A DNA stretch of 64,000 bases. It comes from PALSA-350 sp963834445. Its GTDB lineage: Bacteria > Acidobacteriota > Terriglobia > Terriglobales > Acidobacteriaceae. Position numbers and translations under genes: made by a program. The notes beneath the pieces were generated by a model. It made no database searches and was not told where the DNA came from. It worked only from the letters and a program-made list of their open reading frames with translations. This document shows, piece by piece, positions 25,248-34,185 of this stretch. Location: assembly GCA_963834445.1 (NCBI GenBank), contig CAWIBU010000001.1, forward strand, positions 310,001-374,000, in the 5' to 3' direction. Every line of letters begins with the position of its first letter. Positions within the stretch are counted from its first letter, which is position 1.

Positions 25248-26024
25248 CTACTGAATCAGGTGGAAGGTCCTGCGCCAGCGAGTCTCATCGAAGAAATGAA
25301 CCAGTTCGTGCAGGCTCGACTCTGCTCGTTCCGCGATCGGTGCCTCATCCGCGCCGCTTTCCGGGATTTCAATCGACCAATAAACAAACAGCGGGCGCCC
25401 GATGATGTTCTGTCGCGGCACAAAACCCCAGAACCGGCTGTCCATGCTATTGGTACGGTTGTCGCCCATTACGAAATACTTTCCGGCTGGCACCACCAGG
25501 TCCCCATCGTGGATAAAGGACGGCAGTAATGCGGACCATTCCGCATTCACTGCAGGTTCTTCTGACGGATTCACCGATGGAAAATCATCGACGAACGCAT
25601 CGTAAGTCGCCGCGGTGGGTTTGGCCGCCTCAGGCTCATCCTGGGCCACACCGTTGCGATAAACAATGCCGTTGCGCAGATGAAGATGATCTCCAGGAAT
25701 TCCGATCACACGCTTGACCAGGAATATATGTTCGCCGTTACGTTCTTCGATCGGCTTATAGAAAACAACCACGTCTCCACGCTGCACTTCGCGATAGTGC
25801 ACGAAAGGGGCCCATTTCGCGGCAGGCGCCAGGGTTGCGCGTTCCACCAGCACATGGTCGCCAACCAGAAGCGTACTGGCCATCGACGACGACGGAATCA
25901 TGAAGTTCTGGAACACAAAGGTAAGCGCAAATAGTCCCACCGCCAGCAGGCTGCATGTGGAGGCAAACCCTTCCGCTGCTGTCTCCGGCGCCTGCTCGTT
26001 TGCTACGACGCGCTTTTTCTTCAT
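25248..26024 (-). CDS. lepB: Signal peptidase I
   Basis: Membrane serine protease that removes signal peptides from secreted proteins. From the ATG at 26024 (MKKKRVVANEQ) it has 258 residues: an N-terminal membrane helix (about 22-40), box B with catalytic Ser47 (IPSSSM), the catalytic Lys104 in LVKRVIGIPGD, and box E VMGDNRTNSMDSRFWGFV. An insert between boxes D and E (about 125-165, Ala/Pro/Ser-rich) is longer than in compact homologues. The last gene of a minus-strand series; a terminator of the upstream bactofilin lies 75 bases before it. Confidence 0.94.
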   Translation of the reverse strand: MKKKRVVANEQAPETAAEGFASTCSLLAVGLFALTFVFQNFMIPSSSMASTLLVGDHVLVERATLAPAAKWAPFVHYREVQRGDVVVFYKPIEERNGEHIFLVKRVIGIPGDHLHLRNGIVYRNGVAQDEPEAAKPTAATYDAFVDDFPSVNPSEEPAVNAEWSALLPSFIHDGDLVVPAGKYFVMGDNRTNSMDSRFWGFVPRQNIIGRPLFVYWSIEIPESGADEAPIAERAESSLHELVHFFDETRWRRTFHLIQ

Positions 26025-26098
26025 CGCCCGCTTCCCTCCTCGACTCGCCAGCAAAGTTTAGCATTGCTCAACTCGCCAGAGCGGTCCCCAAAACGCAA

Positions 26099-26132
26099 CC
26101 GCCCCATCCTTGCGTCAGCAAGAATGGGGCGG
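26099..26132 (-). terminator. Rho-independent-type terminator after the bactofilin gene
   Basis: A 15-bp stem (CCGCCCCATCCTTGC / GCAAGAATGGGGCGG, one mismatch) with a 4-base loop, 22 bases past the bactofilin stop. On the minus strand the stem is followed by TTGCGTTTT. The stem core belongs to the same CCCATCCTT family as those at 22343-22436. Confidence 0.65.
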
Positions 26133-26154
26133 TCAGAACGAGAAACGGTGAGAG

Positions 26155-26574
26155 CTAGACAGCCTGGCTGAATTGCTCGACGTATTCCTCAGATTCCTGG
26201 GAGGCTGGTTCGTGCTTGGGGGCAGCCGGCTCCGCCTTCGCGGTTTGCGCGGCTTCGCTGAGGTCAACGTAGCCCTGCAGCGTTGCGTTGTCTTCAATCG
26301 ACAGACGCCCCGCTGAGATGTCTCCAATAAATACAGCGGAGTGCTTCAACTCGGCACGTCCGGTCGCCTTGACGCTGCCCTCGACCCGCCCGAACACCAC
26401 CATATCACCGGCGACGATATCGGCATGGATCACGCCATTGGCGCCCACGGTCAGCCGTTTACCGGTCAAGGTGATGTTGCCTTCCAAAACGCCGTCGAGG
26501 AAAAAATCTTCCTGTCCCGTTACTTCTCCGCGGATGCAAATGCCTTTCCCGATCACCGTCCCCGAACTATTCAT
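26155..26574 (-). CDS. Bactofilin (polymer-forming cytoskeletal protein)
   Basis: Bactofilins form nucleotide-free beta-helical filaments that act in cell shape, surface or chromosome organisation. The ATG at 26574 (MNSSGTVIGKGICIRG) follows GGAGGG, giving 139 residues. The DUF583 beta-helix core spans about 5-105 with repeats such as GVLEGNITL, GANGVIHADIVAG, VFGRVEGSVKATG and AVFIGDISAGRLSIEDNA. A charged Ala/Glu/Pro-rich tail follows. It is 75 bases downstream of the M28 peptidase gene; bactofilins are often near murein hydrolases, but this peptidase is of another family. Confidence 0.93.
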   Translation of the reverse strand: MNSSGTVIGKGICIRGEVTGQEDFFLDGVLEGNITLTGKRLTVGANGVIHADIVAGDMVVFGRVEGSVKATGRAELKHSAVFIGDISAGRLSIEDNATLQGYVDLSEAAQTAKAEPAAPKHEPASQESEEYVEQFSQAV

Positions 26575-26649
26575 CTGTGGTGCCCTCCGATTAGCAACTT
26601 TATGGTCCGAAAGAAGGGCTAGCAATCACCGAAACGTCGCAGATGATTC

Positions 26650-28941
26650 CTAAGGGTTACTGTTGACGGAAGCGAGCCGATCGGCCGCCGCATCGATCGC
26701 GCGGCTCTCCGCCTCGAGAACATGGCCGATGATCGGCGACTCCTGTTCGGCGATTTCCCATTGATGCGCGTCCATGGCCTCGCGCACGCCCGCGAGGGTT
26801 TTCACGCCATAGCCGGTGTAAGCGCCGGGCGCGTAAATCTGGTTCTTGTACCATGGCCGTCCGGGCAGGCCCTGCGGCCGCAGATTGGTGCGTTCCACCA
26901 GCAGCAGCAGGTGGTTCACCGCTTGCAAGCCGGCATCATCGAGCACCAGGCCGCGGGCCTGCGCAGCGGCGAGAGCCGCTTGGTAATGCGCGGCCGCACG
27001 GGTGAGAGACGCCACCCCATTGTCCAGTGGCGCGAAGTTCAAAAATGGAGGTTCGGTTTCCCGCTTGGGTGGAAACACCGGCGCCCTGGGATCGGAAATA
27101 GCCTGGAAAACGCCCTCATCGAGCTGCAGATTGCGTTCCTTGATCGTCTCCTGCGTCTTGCTGATCTCGGCCTTCAGCTCCTTGACGTATCCCGCGATGG
27201 TTTCGGCAACTGCCGTGAACTGGTACGGCAATAGCTCGGCATCTGCCATGCGCATCACCGTGCTGCCGCCGATCTGCGACAGCGCTTTGCCATATTGGAA
27301 ATTGGTGTCGGAGAAATGCGTGTAGTAATAAAAATCGTCGTAGATCGAGTGGTACGCACTGCCCCCGCCCTCCCCGCCAAAACTCAGGTCAAGCGTAGGG
27401 ATAGCCAGGTAATCGATGAAGGGGGCGAAGTCGGAACCATCGCCCGGGGCTTCAATACTGGTATCCGGGCGGGTGCGCAGCACGGCCCTGCCCTCCGCGC
27501 TGCCGGCTTTCGACAGCGCCTGCAGCCGCGCCCGCTCCCAGACCGTTACCTTGGTTTCCGGATCGGGAACCTGCCGCGTGATCTCATTAATGAGGTGCTC
27601 GACGGAGTGCGCGCCATCGACGGCAAGAAAGCCGCGATCGCTGTCGTCGGTGTTCACATAAAGCGCTGCGTGATCATTCAACTCGCTCGCATGCTGTTCC
27701 ACCCATTCGGTTGAGCCCAACAGACCGGGTTCCTCGCCGTCCCAGGCGCAATAGATAATCGTGCGCCGCGGTTTCCAACCTTGCTTGCGTAATTCTCCCA
27801 GCGACCGCGCCTCCTCGAGCTCCGCCACCATGCCCGAAATAGGATCCTCCGCCCCATTGACCCAGGCATCGTGGTGGTTGCCGCGCAGCACCCACTCATC
27901 AGGTGCCTGCTCGCCGGAAATTTTCGCAATGACATCGTAGATAGGCTTGATATCCCAGTTGGAAAACATGCGCAGATGGACTTTCGAAAGTCCCGGGCCA
28001 ACGTGATAAGTGATAGGCAGACCACCGCGCCAGGCAGCCGGCACCACCTGTCCGCCCAGCGCTGTGAGCAACGGCTGGGCATCCCCATAGGAAATGGGCA
28101 GAACCGGGATCTTGGTGATGATGGGCGAGTCTTTCAGCGCCAGGCGCTTGGCATCTTTCGTTGCCGGGATTCCCGGCGTGAGTGGATCACCGGGAAAGTC
28201 AGTGTCGTTCACGCCGCCGCGTTGCACGCTGTCCTCGGTGCGTCCGCCCCCGGCTGGGTAACCGTCGGCGTCGCTATATCCATCCTGTTGCGGGTCAGAG
28301 TAAATGATGCAGCCGATAGCGCCGTGCTCCGCCGCCACCTTCGGCTTGATGCCGCGCCAGTTCTGACCATAGCGGGCGATCACGATTGCACCCTTGACCG
28401 AAACCCCCATGCGCTCCAGCTGGTCATAGTCCTCACGGCCGCCATAGTTGACGTAGACCAGCGGTCCCGTCACATCGCCGTCGATCGAGTAGGCATTGTA
28501 GGTCGGTAACTGTTCCGATTGCTGATTCGAAGTGGGGTCCACCGCGATGGGCGGCTCCGCGAGTTTGGCCGTGAACTTTCGCGGTTCGATTAACTCGAGC
28601 TTGCGATCCTTCGGCGTTGGGAACAGGACATAAAAGGTCTCGATGTGGGTATCGAAGCCCCAGTCGTGGAATTTGCTCTCGATCCACTCGGCATTCTGCT
28701 TGTCATAGGGCGAGCCTACGGCGTGCGGGCGCGCCGTCAGATGTTCCATGTCGCTGCGCAGATTCTCCGGTGAGGGCAGGCTGCGGAATTTTTCTTCCCA
28801 CGTCTGCTCCGCGGCTGAGGCCTGCGGCGTGTAGCCCTCCAGCACCGATGCTGTGGGCGCCGTTTGTGCGGGGAGAGAGAGAGCCAGGCAAAAGCAAAGG
28901 CAATAACCAACAAACGTGCGCACAGAAAGCAAAGGAAACAC
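26650..28941 (-). CDS. Secreted M28 metallopeptidase, glutamate carboxypeptidase II-like
   Basis: A 763-residue exported di-zinc exopeptidase: signal peptide (1-26), protease-associated domain (about 155-290) inserted in the catalytic domain, and a C-terminal transferrin-receptor-like dimerisation domain (about 620-755). Zinc ligands can be aligned with human GCPII: H356 (NHHDAW), D366 (GAEDPISG), E404 with catalytic base E403 (WDGEEPG), D432 (NTDDSDRG) and the His in YHSIYDDF. Probably trims peptides in the periplasm or outside. It starts 9 bases after the GNAT stop. Confidence 0.93.
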   Translation of the reverse strand: MFPLLSVRTFVGYCLCFCLALSLPAQTAPTASVLEGYTPQASAAEQTWEEKFRSLPSPENLRSDMEHLTARPHAVGSPYDKQNAEWIESKFHDWGFDTHIETFYVLFPTPKDRKLELIEPRKFTAKLAEPPIAVDPTSNQQSEQLPTYNAYSIDGDVTGPLVYVNYGGREDYDQLERMGVSVKGAIVIARYGQNWRGIKPKVAAEHGAIGCIIYSDPQQDGYSDADGYPAGGGRTEDSVQRGGVNDTDFPGDPLTPGIPATKDAKRLALKDSPIITKIPVLPISYGDAQPLLTALGGQVVPAAWRGGLPITYHVGPGLSKVHLRMFSNWDIKPIYDVIAKISGEQAPDEWVLRGNHHDAWVNGAEDPISGMVAELEEARSLGELRKQGWKPRRTIIYCAWDGEEPGLLGSTEWVEQHASELNDHAALYVNTDDSDRGFLAVDGAHSVEHLINEITRQVPDPETKVTVWERARLQALSKAGSAEGRAVLRTRPDTSIEAPGDGSDFAPFIDYLAIPTLDLSFGGEGGGSAYHSIYDDFYYYTHFSDTNFQYGKALSQIGGSTVMRMADAELLPYQFTAVAETIAGYVKELKAEISKTQETIKERNLQLDEGVFQAISDPRAPVFPPKRETEPPFLNFAPLDNGVASLTRAAAHYQAALAAAQARGLVLDDAGLQAVNHLLLLVERTNLRPQGLPGRPWYKNQIYAPGAYTGYGVKTLAGVREAMDAHQWEIAEQESPIIGHVLEAESRAIDAAADRLASVNSNP

Positions 28942-28950
28942 CTCTCGTGT

Positions 28951-29634
28951 CTAGAAGTTGTTCAGGTGGGAAAGCGAAAGCTTCTGGCGGCCGGTCGCAT
29001 CGAAATTTTCTGGAGCGAGCCACTGCTCGAAGTTCACCTGCAGACGGGGCCACTCGGCATCGAGTATAGAGAACCAGGCCGTATCACGATTGCGGCTCTT
29101 GACGATCATGTGCTGGCGGAAAACACCCTCGAAGGTAAAGCCCAGGCGGAGCGCTGCGCGGCGAGATGGCTGGTTCAGGGCGTTGCATTTCCATTCATAG
29201 CGGCGGTAGCCCAGATCGTTGAAGGCGTGGCGTGCCATCAGGTACATGGCCTCGGTCGAGCCCGCGCTACGCTGCAAAGCAGGCGTAAAGAGAATGTTGC
29301 CCACCTCGATGACTCGGTTTGCCGGGTCAATCCGCAAATACGAGGCTTGGCCAACCGGCGTGCCGGTTGCGTTGTCGATCACCGCCCAGAACAGGGGGTC
29401 AGCGGAGTTTTGCTTCTTCTCGAAAGCGGCGTCGTAGGCGGCCTGGTTAGCAAAGGGGCCGTCGCCCATGTAGCGCCAGAGATCTTCGCGTTCTGGCCCA
29501 TGGCTCCCCTGGTAGAGTGCAGCCGCCTGGGATGACAGGTCGAACGGGCGAAGGGTAACAACGCGTCCAACCAGCACAACAGGCTGCGGTCGTGGGGCAG
29601 GAGAAGGGTCGACTGCGATGCCGATTTCCGTCAT
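28951..29634 (-). CDS. GNAT N-acetyltransferase (RimJ/RimL type)
   Basis: A 227-residue acetyl-CoA-dependent acetyltransferase of the Acetyltransf_3 group. Motifs: PVGQASYLRIDPANRVIEVGNILF (strands 4 and neighbours), STEAMYLMARHAFNDLGYRRYEWKCNALNQPSRRAALRLGFTFEG ending in the RxAxxxGF segment, and GVFRQHMIVKSRNRDTAWFSI, typical of RimJ/RimL-like enzymes. Substrate unknown. It precedes the M28 peptidase gene by 9 bases on the same strand. Confidence 0.9.
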   Translation of the reverse strand: MTEIGIAVDPSPAPRPQPVVLVGRVVTLRPFDLSSQAAALYQGSHGPEREDLWRYMGDGPFANQAAYDAAFEKKQNSADPLFWAVIDNATGTPVGQASYLRIDPANRVIEVGNILFTPALQRSAGSTEAMYLMARHAFNDLGYRRYEWKCNALNQPSRRAALRLGFTFEGVFRQHMIVKSRNRDTAWFSILDAEWPRLQVNFEQWLAPENFDATGRQKLSLSHLNNF

Positions 29635-29695
29635 CTGTCGATGTTAGCAAGTGCGGCATTCCAGGGTGAGAGAGCGCGATCGTCGTTTGCGCTTA

Positions 29696-29895
29696 CAGAC
29701 TGCGGAAAAACCCTTTTCGTGAAGGGTACGAGCTTCAGCCCGTACATAAATAGCCGAGATGAGTTGCCTTTAGGCGCTGAGGGCTGCGGAATCCCGCGGA
29801 AACCCGACCCGCAGCGGCTAAAGCCGATCCATCTTGGTTTCATTATGTACGGGCTGAGCCCGTACCCTTCAGGAAGAGAGTTTTTCCGCAGCCTG
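29696..29895. repeat. 200-bp inverted-repeat element in an intergenic space
   Basis: The ends, 29696-29749 and 29843-29895, are imperfect inverted copies of about 53 bases (shared pieces TGCGGAAAAA, GAAGGGTACG, AGCCCGTACATAA). The inner part contains a second small inverted pair (GGCTAAAGCCG). No ORF is present. It fits a non-autonomous miniature element or a structured interspersed repeat; no flanking target duplication was confirmed. It lies between the GNAT promoter and the end of the second VWFA gene, within the 315-base gap 29635-29949, which holds nothing else I can name. Confidence 0.6.
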
Positions 29896-29949
29896 TGAAG
29901 CCCCGTACACTTCACATCGCAGAGTTCCGCAGCCTGCTCAAGCCAAACC

Positions 29950-31080
29950 TCATTGGCCGGTGAAGTAGCCTTCCCTGGCCTGCACGATCTGGTCCTTATC
30001 TTTGGTTGTGAGATGAATGGAGTGGTAGCCGCTCGCCTGATCTTTGGGTGGGGTGTATCCCAACACGAATTGGGTACGGAGTTCGTCGGCGATGCTGGCA
30101 TAGGCGTCCTCCACACTATCTTTTCTACTGATCTCGAAGTAGCGGCCGCCGGTCTCCTTCGAGATGCGCTGCAGGATCCTCTTCCCGTCGGGATGATTGT
30201 CCTGCCTGGGCAAGCGGCTTCCTCCGGGATAACCGCCTCCGGGATAACCACCCCCCGGATAACCACCGCCCGGATAGCCGCCTCCGGGATAACCACCCCC
30301 CGGATAACCGCCACGCCCGTACGGGTCGTCATCCGAGGGGCCGGTGCTGAAGCCGCGATCGTGGTTCTCATGGCCTCCGTAATACACCGTGTACACCGCG
30401 GTGTCCGCCCGCTGGGCAGCGTCGATGGCGCTGTTGAGCGTCTCCTCGCTGCCCTTATCTTCCCCATCGGTGAGGACGATGATGGCTTTGCGGCCAGCTT
30501 GCTTTTTCATGATCTCGTCGCAGGCGAGAAACATCGCATCGTAAAGCAGGGTGCCTGCACCGTGGCGCGGTAGGGAGCCTCCATTGTCCTGATCGTTGAC
30601 GGCGGTAACGGCTTGCTGCGCATCGATTTCGCCCACCGCCTTTTCTAACCTGGCGCGGTCCGCTGTCAGGTCCTGCAACAGCTCGACCTCCCGGTCAAAG
30701 TGCACGACGAAGGCCCGATCCTTGGGGGCGGTGATCATCTGGTCAAGAAAAGTCCGGCTGGCTGCGCGTTCTCTCCCAAGGTTGTCACGCTCACTCATGC
30801 TGGTATCGACCAGCAGGCCGACCGTCAACGGCAGATTCTTCTCCTGGTTGAAATAGCGGACTGTCTGTGGCTTACCGTCCTCTTCCAACACAAAATCGTC
30901 TTTGGTGAGGTTGGTGACGACCTTTCCCTTCTTGTCGCGCACCGTGACCGGCAGCGTGACTACGTTTACGTCGACCGAAAGCGTGGTCGCGGGGGCGGGT
31001 GCCGGCGTCGCGGTCTGCGACTCGAGCCCCCGCGCCAGCAGGAACAGGCAGAGCAGTGATGAAATTTTTAAAAGGGCCAT
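29950..31080 (-). CDS. Secreted VWFA-related protein with Gly-Tyr-Pro repeat
   Basis: The ATG at 31080 (MALLKISSLLCLFLLARG) follows AAGGGGGG and gives 376 residues with a signal peptide, the segment NVVTLPVTVRDKKGKVVTNLTKDDFVLEEDGKPQ typical of the acidobacterial VWFA-related family, and a VWA domain whose MIDAS is intact: DTSMS, a Thr in GTLLYDA and TDGEDKGS. After it come six near-identical PGGGY units (about 30219-30312), a flexible linker, then LQRISKETGGRYFEIS. Extracytoplasmic metal-dependent binding protein, partner unknown. It is 67 bases downstream of the barrel gene. Confidence 0.85.
   Translation of the reverse strand: MALLKISSLLCLFLLARGLESQTATPAPAPATTLSVDVNVVTLPVTVRDKKGKVVTNLTKDDFVLEEDGKPQTVRYFNQEKNLPLTVGLLVDTSMSERDNLGRERAASRTFLDQMITAPKDRAFVVHFDREVELLQDLTADRARLEKAVGEIDAQQAVTAVNDQDNGGSLPRHGAGTLLYDAMFLACDEIMKKQAGRKAIIVLTDGEDKGSEETLNSAIDAAQRADTAVYTVYYGGHENHDRGFSTGPSDDDPYGRGGYPGGGYPGGGYPGGGYPGGGYPGGGYPGGSRLPRQDNHPDGKRILQRISKETGGRYFEISRKDSVEDAYASIADELRTQFVLGYTPPKDQASGYHSIHLTTKDKDQIVQAREGYFTGQ
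30219..30312. repeat. 15-bp coding tandem repeat (PGGGY units)
   Basis: Six tandem 15-base units encode PGGGY in the VWFA protein, with small synonymous differences (CCTCCGGGATAAC versus CCCCCCGGATAAC on the plus strand). Such repeats change length by slippage; the units are whole codons so the frame would be kept. Confidence 0.8.
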
Positions 31081-31147
31081 GCCCCCCTTAGACGAGGAAT
31101 CCTCGCCGGTTGTCACTGGCTTGCGGCGGCTTTGTTGCGCGGCCGCG

Positions 31148-32047
31148 TTAGAAGGGGAGGCGCATCGTAAGGACAGTGGCATGGTTGTAGGTATGGAAGT
31201 GGGTTACGGCAATCTGCTCGCCCGCTCCAAAGGTTAGTCCTAATCGCCCCGGCGCGCCACTAGCGAGGTGAGTCAGCGGAATGCGCCCAATAATCATGCC
31301 CGGAGTTGCGAACGTGGCGGTCTTGCCGTCGTTCGAGCCGCCTTTGAACAGGCTGGAGTTGAACTCCAACTCGGGCCAAAAGAAGTGGGCGAGACCGGTT
31401 TTCGCGAGATGGTACTGGATGGTGTTATTCCAACTAATGGTTCGTCCCAGAGCCTTGGCATTGGATACGGGCAGCGATCCGCCCAGCGTCGAGGTAAGAG
31501 CCAGCATGCCAAAACCCTTCCCGCCCGCCAGGGTGGGCGTGACGACCGCGCAACAGCTCCCGTTTCCGTTCTTCCCTGTGGGCACGGAACCGGCAAAGAA
31601 GGCGGTGAGGATCGCGTTGCCATGCTCCTCGTTGCGGGCAAAGATGCGATATTTCGAATTAAAGGAAAGGTCGCCGAATCCATCCTGCTCCCCATTGGAC
31701 CGGTTGAAGAAGGGCGGAACGTTGATGAGAATCTCTATGTGCCGAGCGGGAATGAATTCCAGACCCTTGCCATTGCCGTAGTTCCAGATGGAAAAACCCT
31801 TTGGATTGTACTGATGGACAAAGTCGCTGCGTACTTCCTGTTCCAGCCTGGGAGTGACCGTCACCAGCGGGGTAACCCAGTGGGGCTGTTCGTTCTGGGT
31901 TGCCGTAACGCGGGCCTGGTAACGCTCAATGAATGACTGCGGGGGCGCCACGGTGGGCGGTTGCTGGACAGGGTTGCTGAGCTGCGCGGTGGCGGACAGG
32001 GAGACCAGGCAGAAAACGGCATAAATCGACAATCTTAGCGACATCAT
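31148..32047 (-). CDS. Outer-membrane beta-barrel-like protein
   Basis: A 299-residue product with signal peptide (cleavage near ATA-Q22), then alternating hydrophobic strands, Gly/Asn-rich turns and a C-terminal Phe after TVLTMRLPF, as in outer-membrane barrels. Segments like GFGDLSFNSKYRIF and GNAILTAFFAGSVPTG recall putative transporter/phenol-pathway barrel proteins. Function not clear. The VWFA gene follows 67 bases downstream, so an envelope pair is possible. Confidence 0.65.
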   Translation of the reverse strand: MMSLRLSIYAVFCLVSLSATAQLSNPVQQPPTVAPPQSFIERYQARVTATQNEQPHWVTPLVTVTPRLEQEVRSDFVHQYNPKGFSIWNYGNGKGLEFIPARHIEILINVPPFFNRSNGEQDGFGDLSFNSKYRIFARNEEHGNAILTAFFAGSVPTGKNGNGSCCAVVTPTLAGGKGFGMLALTSTLGGSLPVSNAKALGRTISWNNTIQYHLAKTGLAHFFWPELEFNSSLFKGGSNDGKTATFATPGMIIGRIPLTHLASGAPGRLGLTFGAGEQIAVTHFHTYNHATVLTMRLPF

Positions 32048-32756
32048 TCGATTCTAAACGAACTTTTACTACGATTATCACTGCATAGCCTCATTTGAGA
32101 CTACCAATTGCCATTTTCTCGCCGACAACGGCCGACGCAGTTTGTCCGAAGCGGCAACAAATCGAAAGCGAGATCTGGGCCACGCCTGCTGTTTTGGGAA
32201 ACGGATCGTTGCCCTGCCCCCAAAACAGATTTGTTATCCCGAGGAGCGGCTGACTCGCCAGTCGGCAAGTTAAGCATGGAATGAACGCGGTGAGCGCTCG
32301 CTTTTAAACCCGTCCCCCCAAACAAATTTGTCATCCCGACCGAAGCGTAGCGAAGTGGAGGGATCTGCGGTGCGCCTTTACCCCAAACCAGGGCCCTCCA
32401 AGTGAGCTCGCGAATCCTGCCCCGCCAGTTTGTTCATTGGGAGGAGCCGACTTGCCTGTCGGCAAGTTAAGGGAGGAATAAACGCGGAGAGCGCCTGCTT
32501 GCAAGCCCGTCCCGCAAGCAAATTATCAAGCCCGTCTCCCAAACAAATTTGTCATCCCGACCGTAGCGTAGCGAAGTGGAGGGACCTGCTGTGCGCCTTC
32601 GCCCCAAGCGACGGCCGGGCCAAAAACATCTCCCCGTTAGCAAGCACGATTCGTCACCACTACGGTGCCGTTACCGCAGGCCTTTGGCGGAAACCAAATC
32701 GTCACGCGCGATCAACGACGAAAGCCGGTTGGTTCGAAAATAGGGCGGGCTTCTTG
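32048..32756. repeat. Intergenic region with two tandem copies of a roughly 200-bp repeat
   Basis: Copy 1 (about 32221-32395) and copy 2 (about 32420-32620) share GTCGGCAAGTTAAG, AACGCGG-GAGCG and the box CAAATTTGTCATCCCGACC-GTAGCGTAGCGAAGTGGAGGGA-CTGC (boxes about 32320-32378 and 32541-32600). Copy 2 has a duplicated AAGCCCGTC stretch. The box type resembles interspersed non-coding repeats I have seen in Acidobacteriota genomes. No gene was found; the long plus-strand open frame that enters here is antisense to the oxidoreductase. Confidence 0.7.
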
Positions 32757-34178
32757 TCAGACTTCTTCCGGCACCACAAACGGCGCCCGGTAGCCCCGAT
32801 CGCCGTCGCGCAGCAGCTTCTGCGCTTCTTCATCGCCGATCACCTGCTGCGTTTCCGGATTGAAGTTGATTGTCCTGCCCAGCCGATAAGACGCGTTCGC
32901 CAGGTGTACCAGCCCACACGAGATGTGCCCTTCCTCGATGGGAGCATTGAGACCCGCTTTATCCCGGCTGATCACGCAGTCGATGAAATTTTTAAAGTGG
33001 GCCAGTTCCGTGCCGCCATGCGCGACCGTCTGTTCTTCCTGATCGCGACCCATCCAGACGGCGTAGGTATCGGCATCTTCATCACCTGTGCTCAGGTACC
33101 CTTTCGCCCCGTAGAAGATGTTGCCGACGGTGTTGTGGCTGCCTGCCATTGGACCCAGCTTTTCGGTAACAGTCGATTTCCTCGGTTCGGGCGTGCCCAG
33201 AGCCGGCGTTCCGATCTGAGCCTCATGATTGGTGATCCAATGCCTGACTTCGAACGTGATCATGCGGCGCTGGCCGTTCGCCAGATTAAACTCGAACGCG
33301 CAGTTCAGATCGTTCGGCGTCTGTTGATCGTCATCGAACATGAAATGGCCGCCGATGGCGCTTACTTTGTTGGGAAAGCCCACCCCCATACCCCATCGCG
33401 CCACGTCTACCTGGTGAATCCCCTGGTTGCCAATATCGCCATTGCCGTAGTCCCAGAACCAGTGCCAGTTGTAGTGAAACCGATTTTTCGTGAATGGATG
33501 CGCCGGCGCCGGTCCGGTCCACAGGTTGTAGTCAACGCCTTGCGGAACCGGCTGCACCGGCGTCCTCCCAATCGTGTCTCGCCACTTATAACAAAGCCCG
33601 CGACCCATGTACGTCTCGCCGATAAGGCCGTCTCGCATTTTCTGTACCGCCTCGCGGACCGTGGTCGAAGAACGCGTCTGGGTGCCGTGTTGCACGATGC
33701 GGTTGTAGCGTTGCGCCGCGCGCACCAATTGCCCGCCCTCCCACAGGTTGTGGGAACACGGCTTTTCCACGTAGACATCTTTCCCCGCCTGGCACGCCCA
33801 GATGGCGATCAAGCTATGCCAGTGGTTCGGGGTCGCAATCGAAACCGCATCGATTGATTTGTCTGCCAGCAATTTTCGTACGTCGGTATAGGTGACTGGC
33901 TTTGGCAGGCCCATCTTCTCCATCTGCGCCAGCCGCTGCCGTAAGACGTTGTCGTCAATGTCACACAGCGCGGCAATCTGCACGTTGGGCAATTGGGCGT
34001 AGTTGTGCAAATGGTCGCCGCCCCGCCCGCGTACACCGCAGATCGCCACCCGTACCCGGTCGTTCGCACCCAGCGCTAACGCCGGGCGGCCAAGAAACGC
34101 GGCGCTGCCAAGTGTGGTCAGCCCAGCCGCACCGGTGATCAGAAAATCGCGGCGATTGAGTTCCTTTTCGTTTGCCAT
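32757..34178 (-). CDS. Tat-exported Gfo/Idh/MocA-family oxidoreductase
   Basis: NAD(P)-dependent sugar or polyol dehydrogenase-like enzyme. From the ATG at 34178 (AGGGAG upstream) it has 473 residues. The N-terminus carries a twin-Arg signal, LNRRDFLITGAAGL, so it is probably exported folded with its cofactor. The Rossmann part shows RVAICGVRGRGGDH and the catalytic-site VEKPCSHN; the C-domain has GNQGIHQVDVARW. It follows the TIM-barrel gene by 7 bases, forming an operon of two exported sugar enzymes. Substrate unknown. Confidence 0.9.
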   Translation of the reverse strand: MANEKELNRRDFLITGAAGLTTLGSAAFLGRPALALGANDRVRVAICGVRGRGGDHLHNYAQLPNVQIAALCDIDDNVLRQRLAQMEKMGLPKPVTYTDVRKLLADKSIDAVSIATPNHWHSLIAIWACQAGKDVYVEKPCSHNLWEGGQLVRAAQRYNRIVQHGTQTRSSTTVREAVQKMRDGLIGETYMGRGLCYKWRDTIGRTPVQPVPQGVDYNLWTGPAPAHPFTKNRFHYNWHWFWDYGNGDIGNQGIHQVDVARWGMGVGFPNKVSAIGGHFMFDDDQQTPNDLNCAFEFNLANGQRRMITFEVRHWITNHEAQIGTPALGTPEPRKSTVTEKLGPMAGSHNTVGNIFYGAKGYLSTGDEDADTYAVWMGRDQEEQTVAHGGTELAHFKNFIDCVISRDKAGLNAPIEEGHISCGLVHLANASYRLGRTINFNPETQQVIGDEEAQKLLRDGDRGYRAPFVVPEEV

Positions 34179-34185
34179 ATGCTCC

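Noticed and set aside
32430..33857. Plus-strand open frame of 475 codons
   Set aside because: It lies antisense to the Gfo/Idh/MocA gene, starts in a repeat region and its composition (His/Arg-rich, no motif) is that of a shadow frame.
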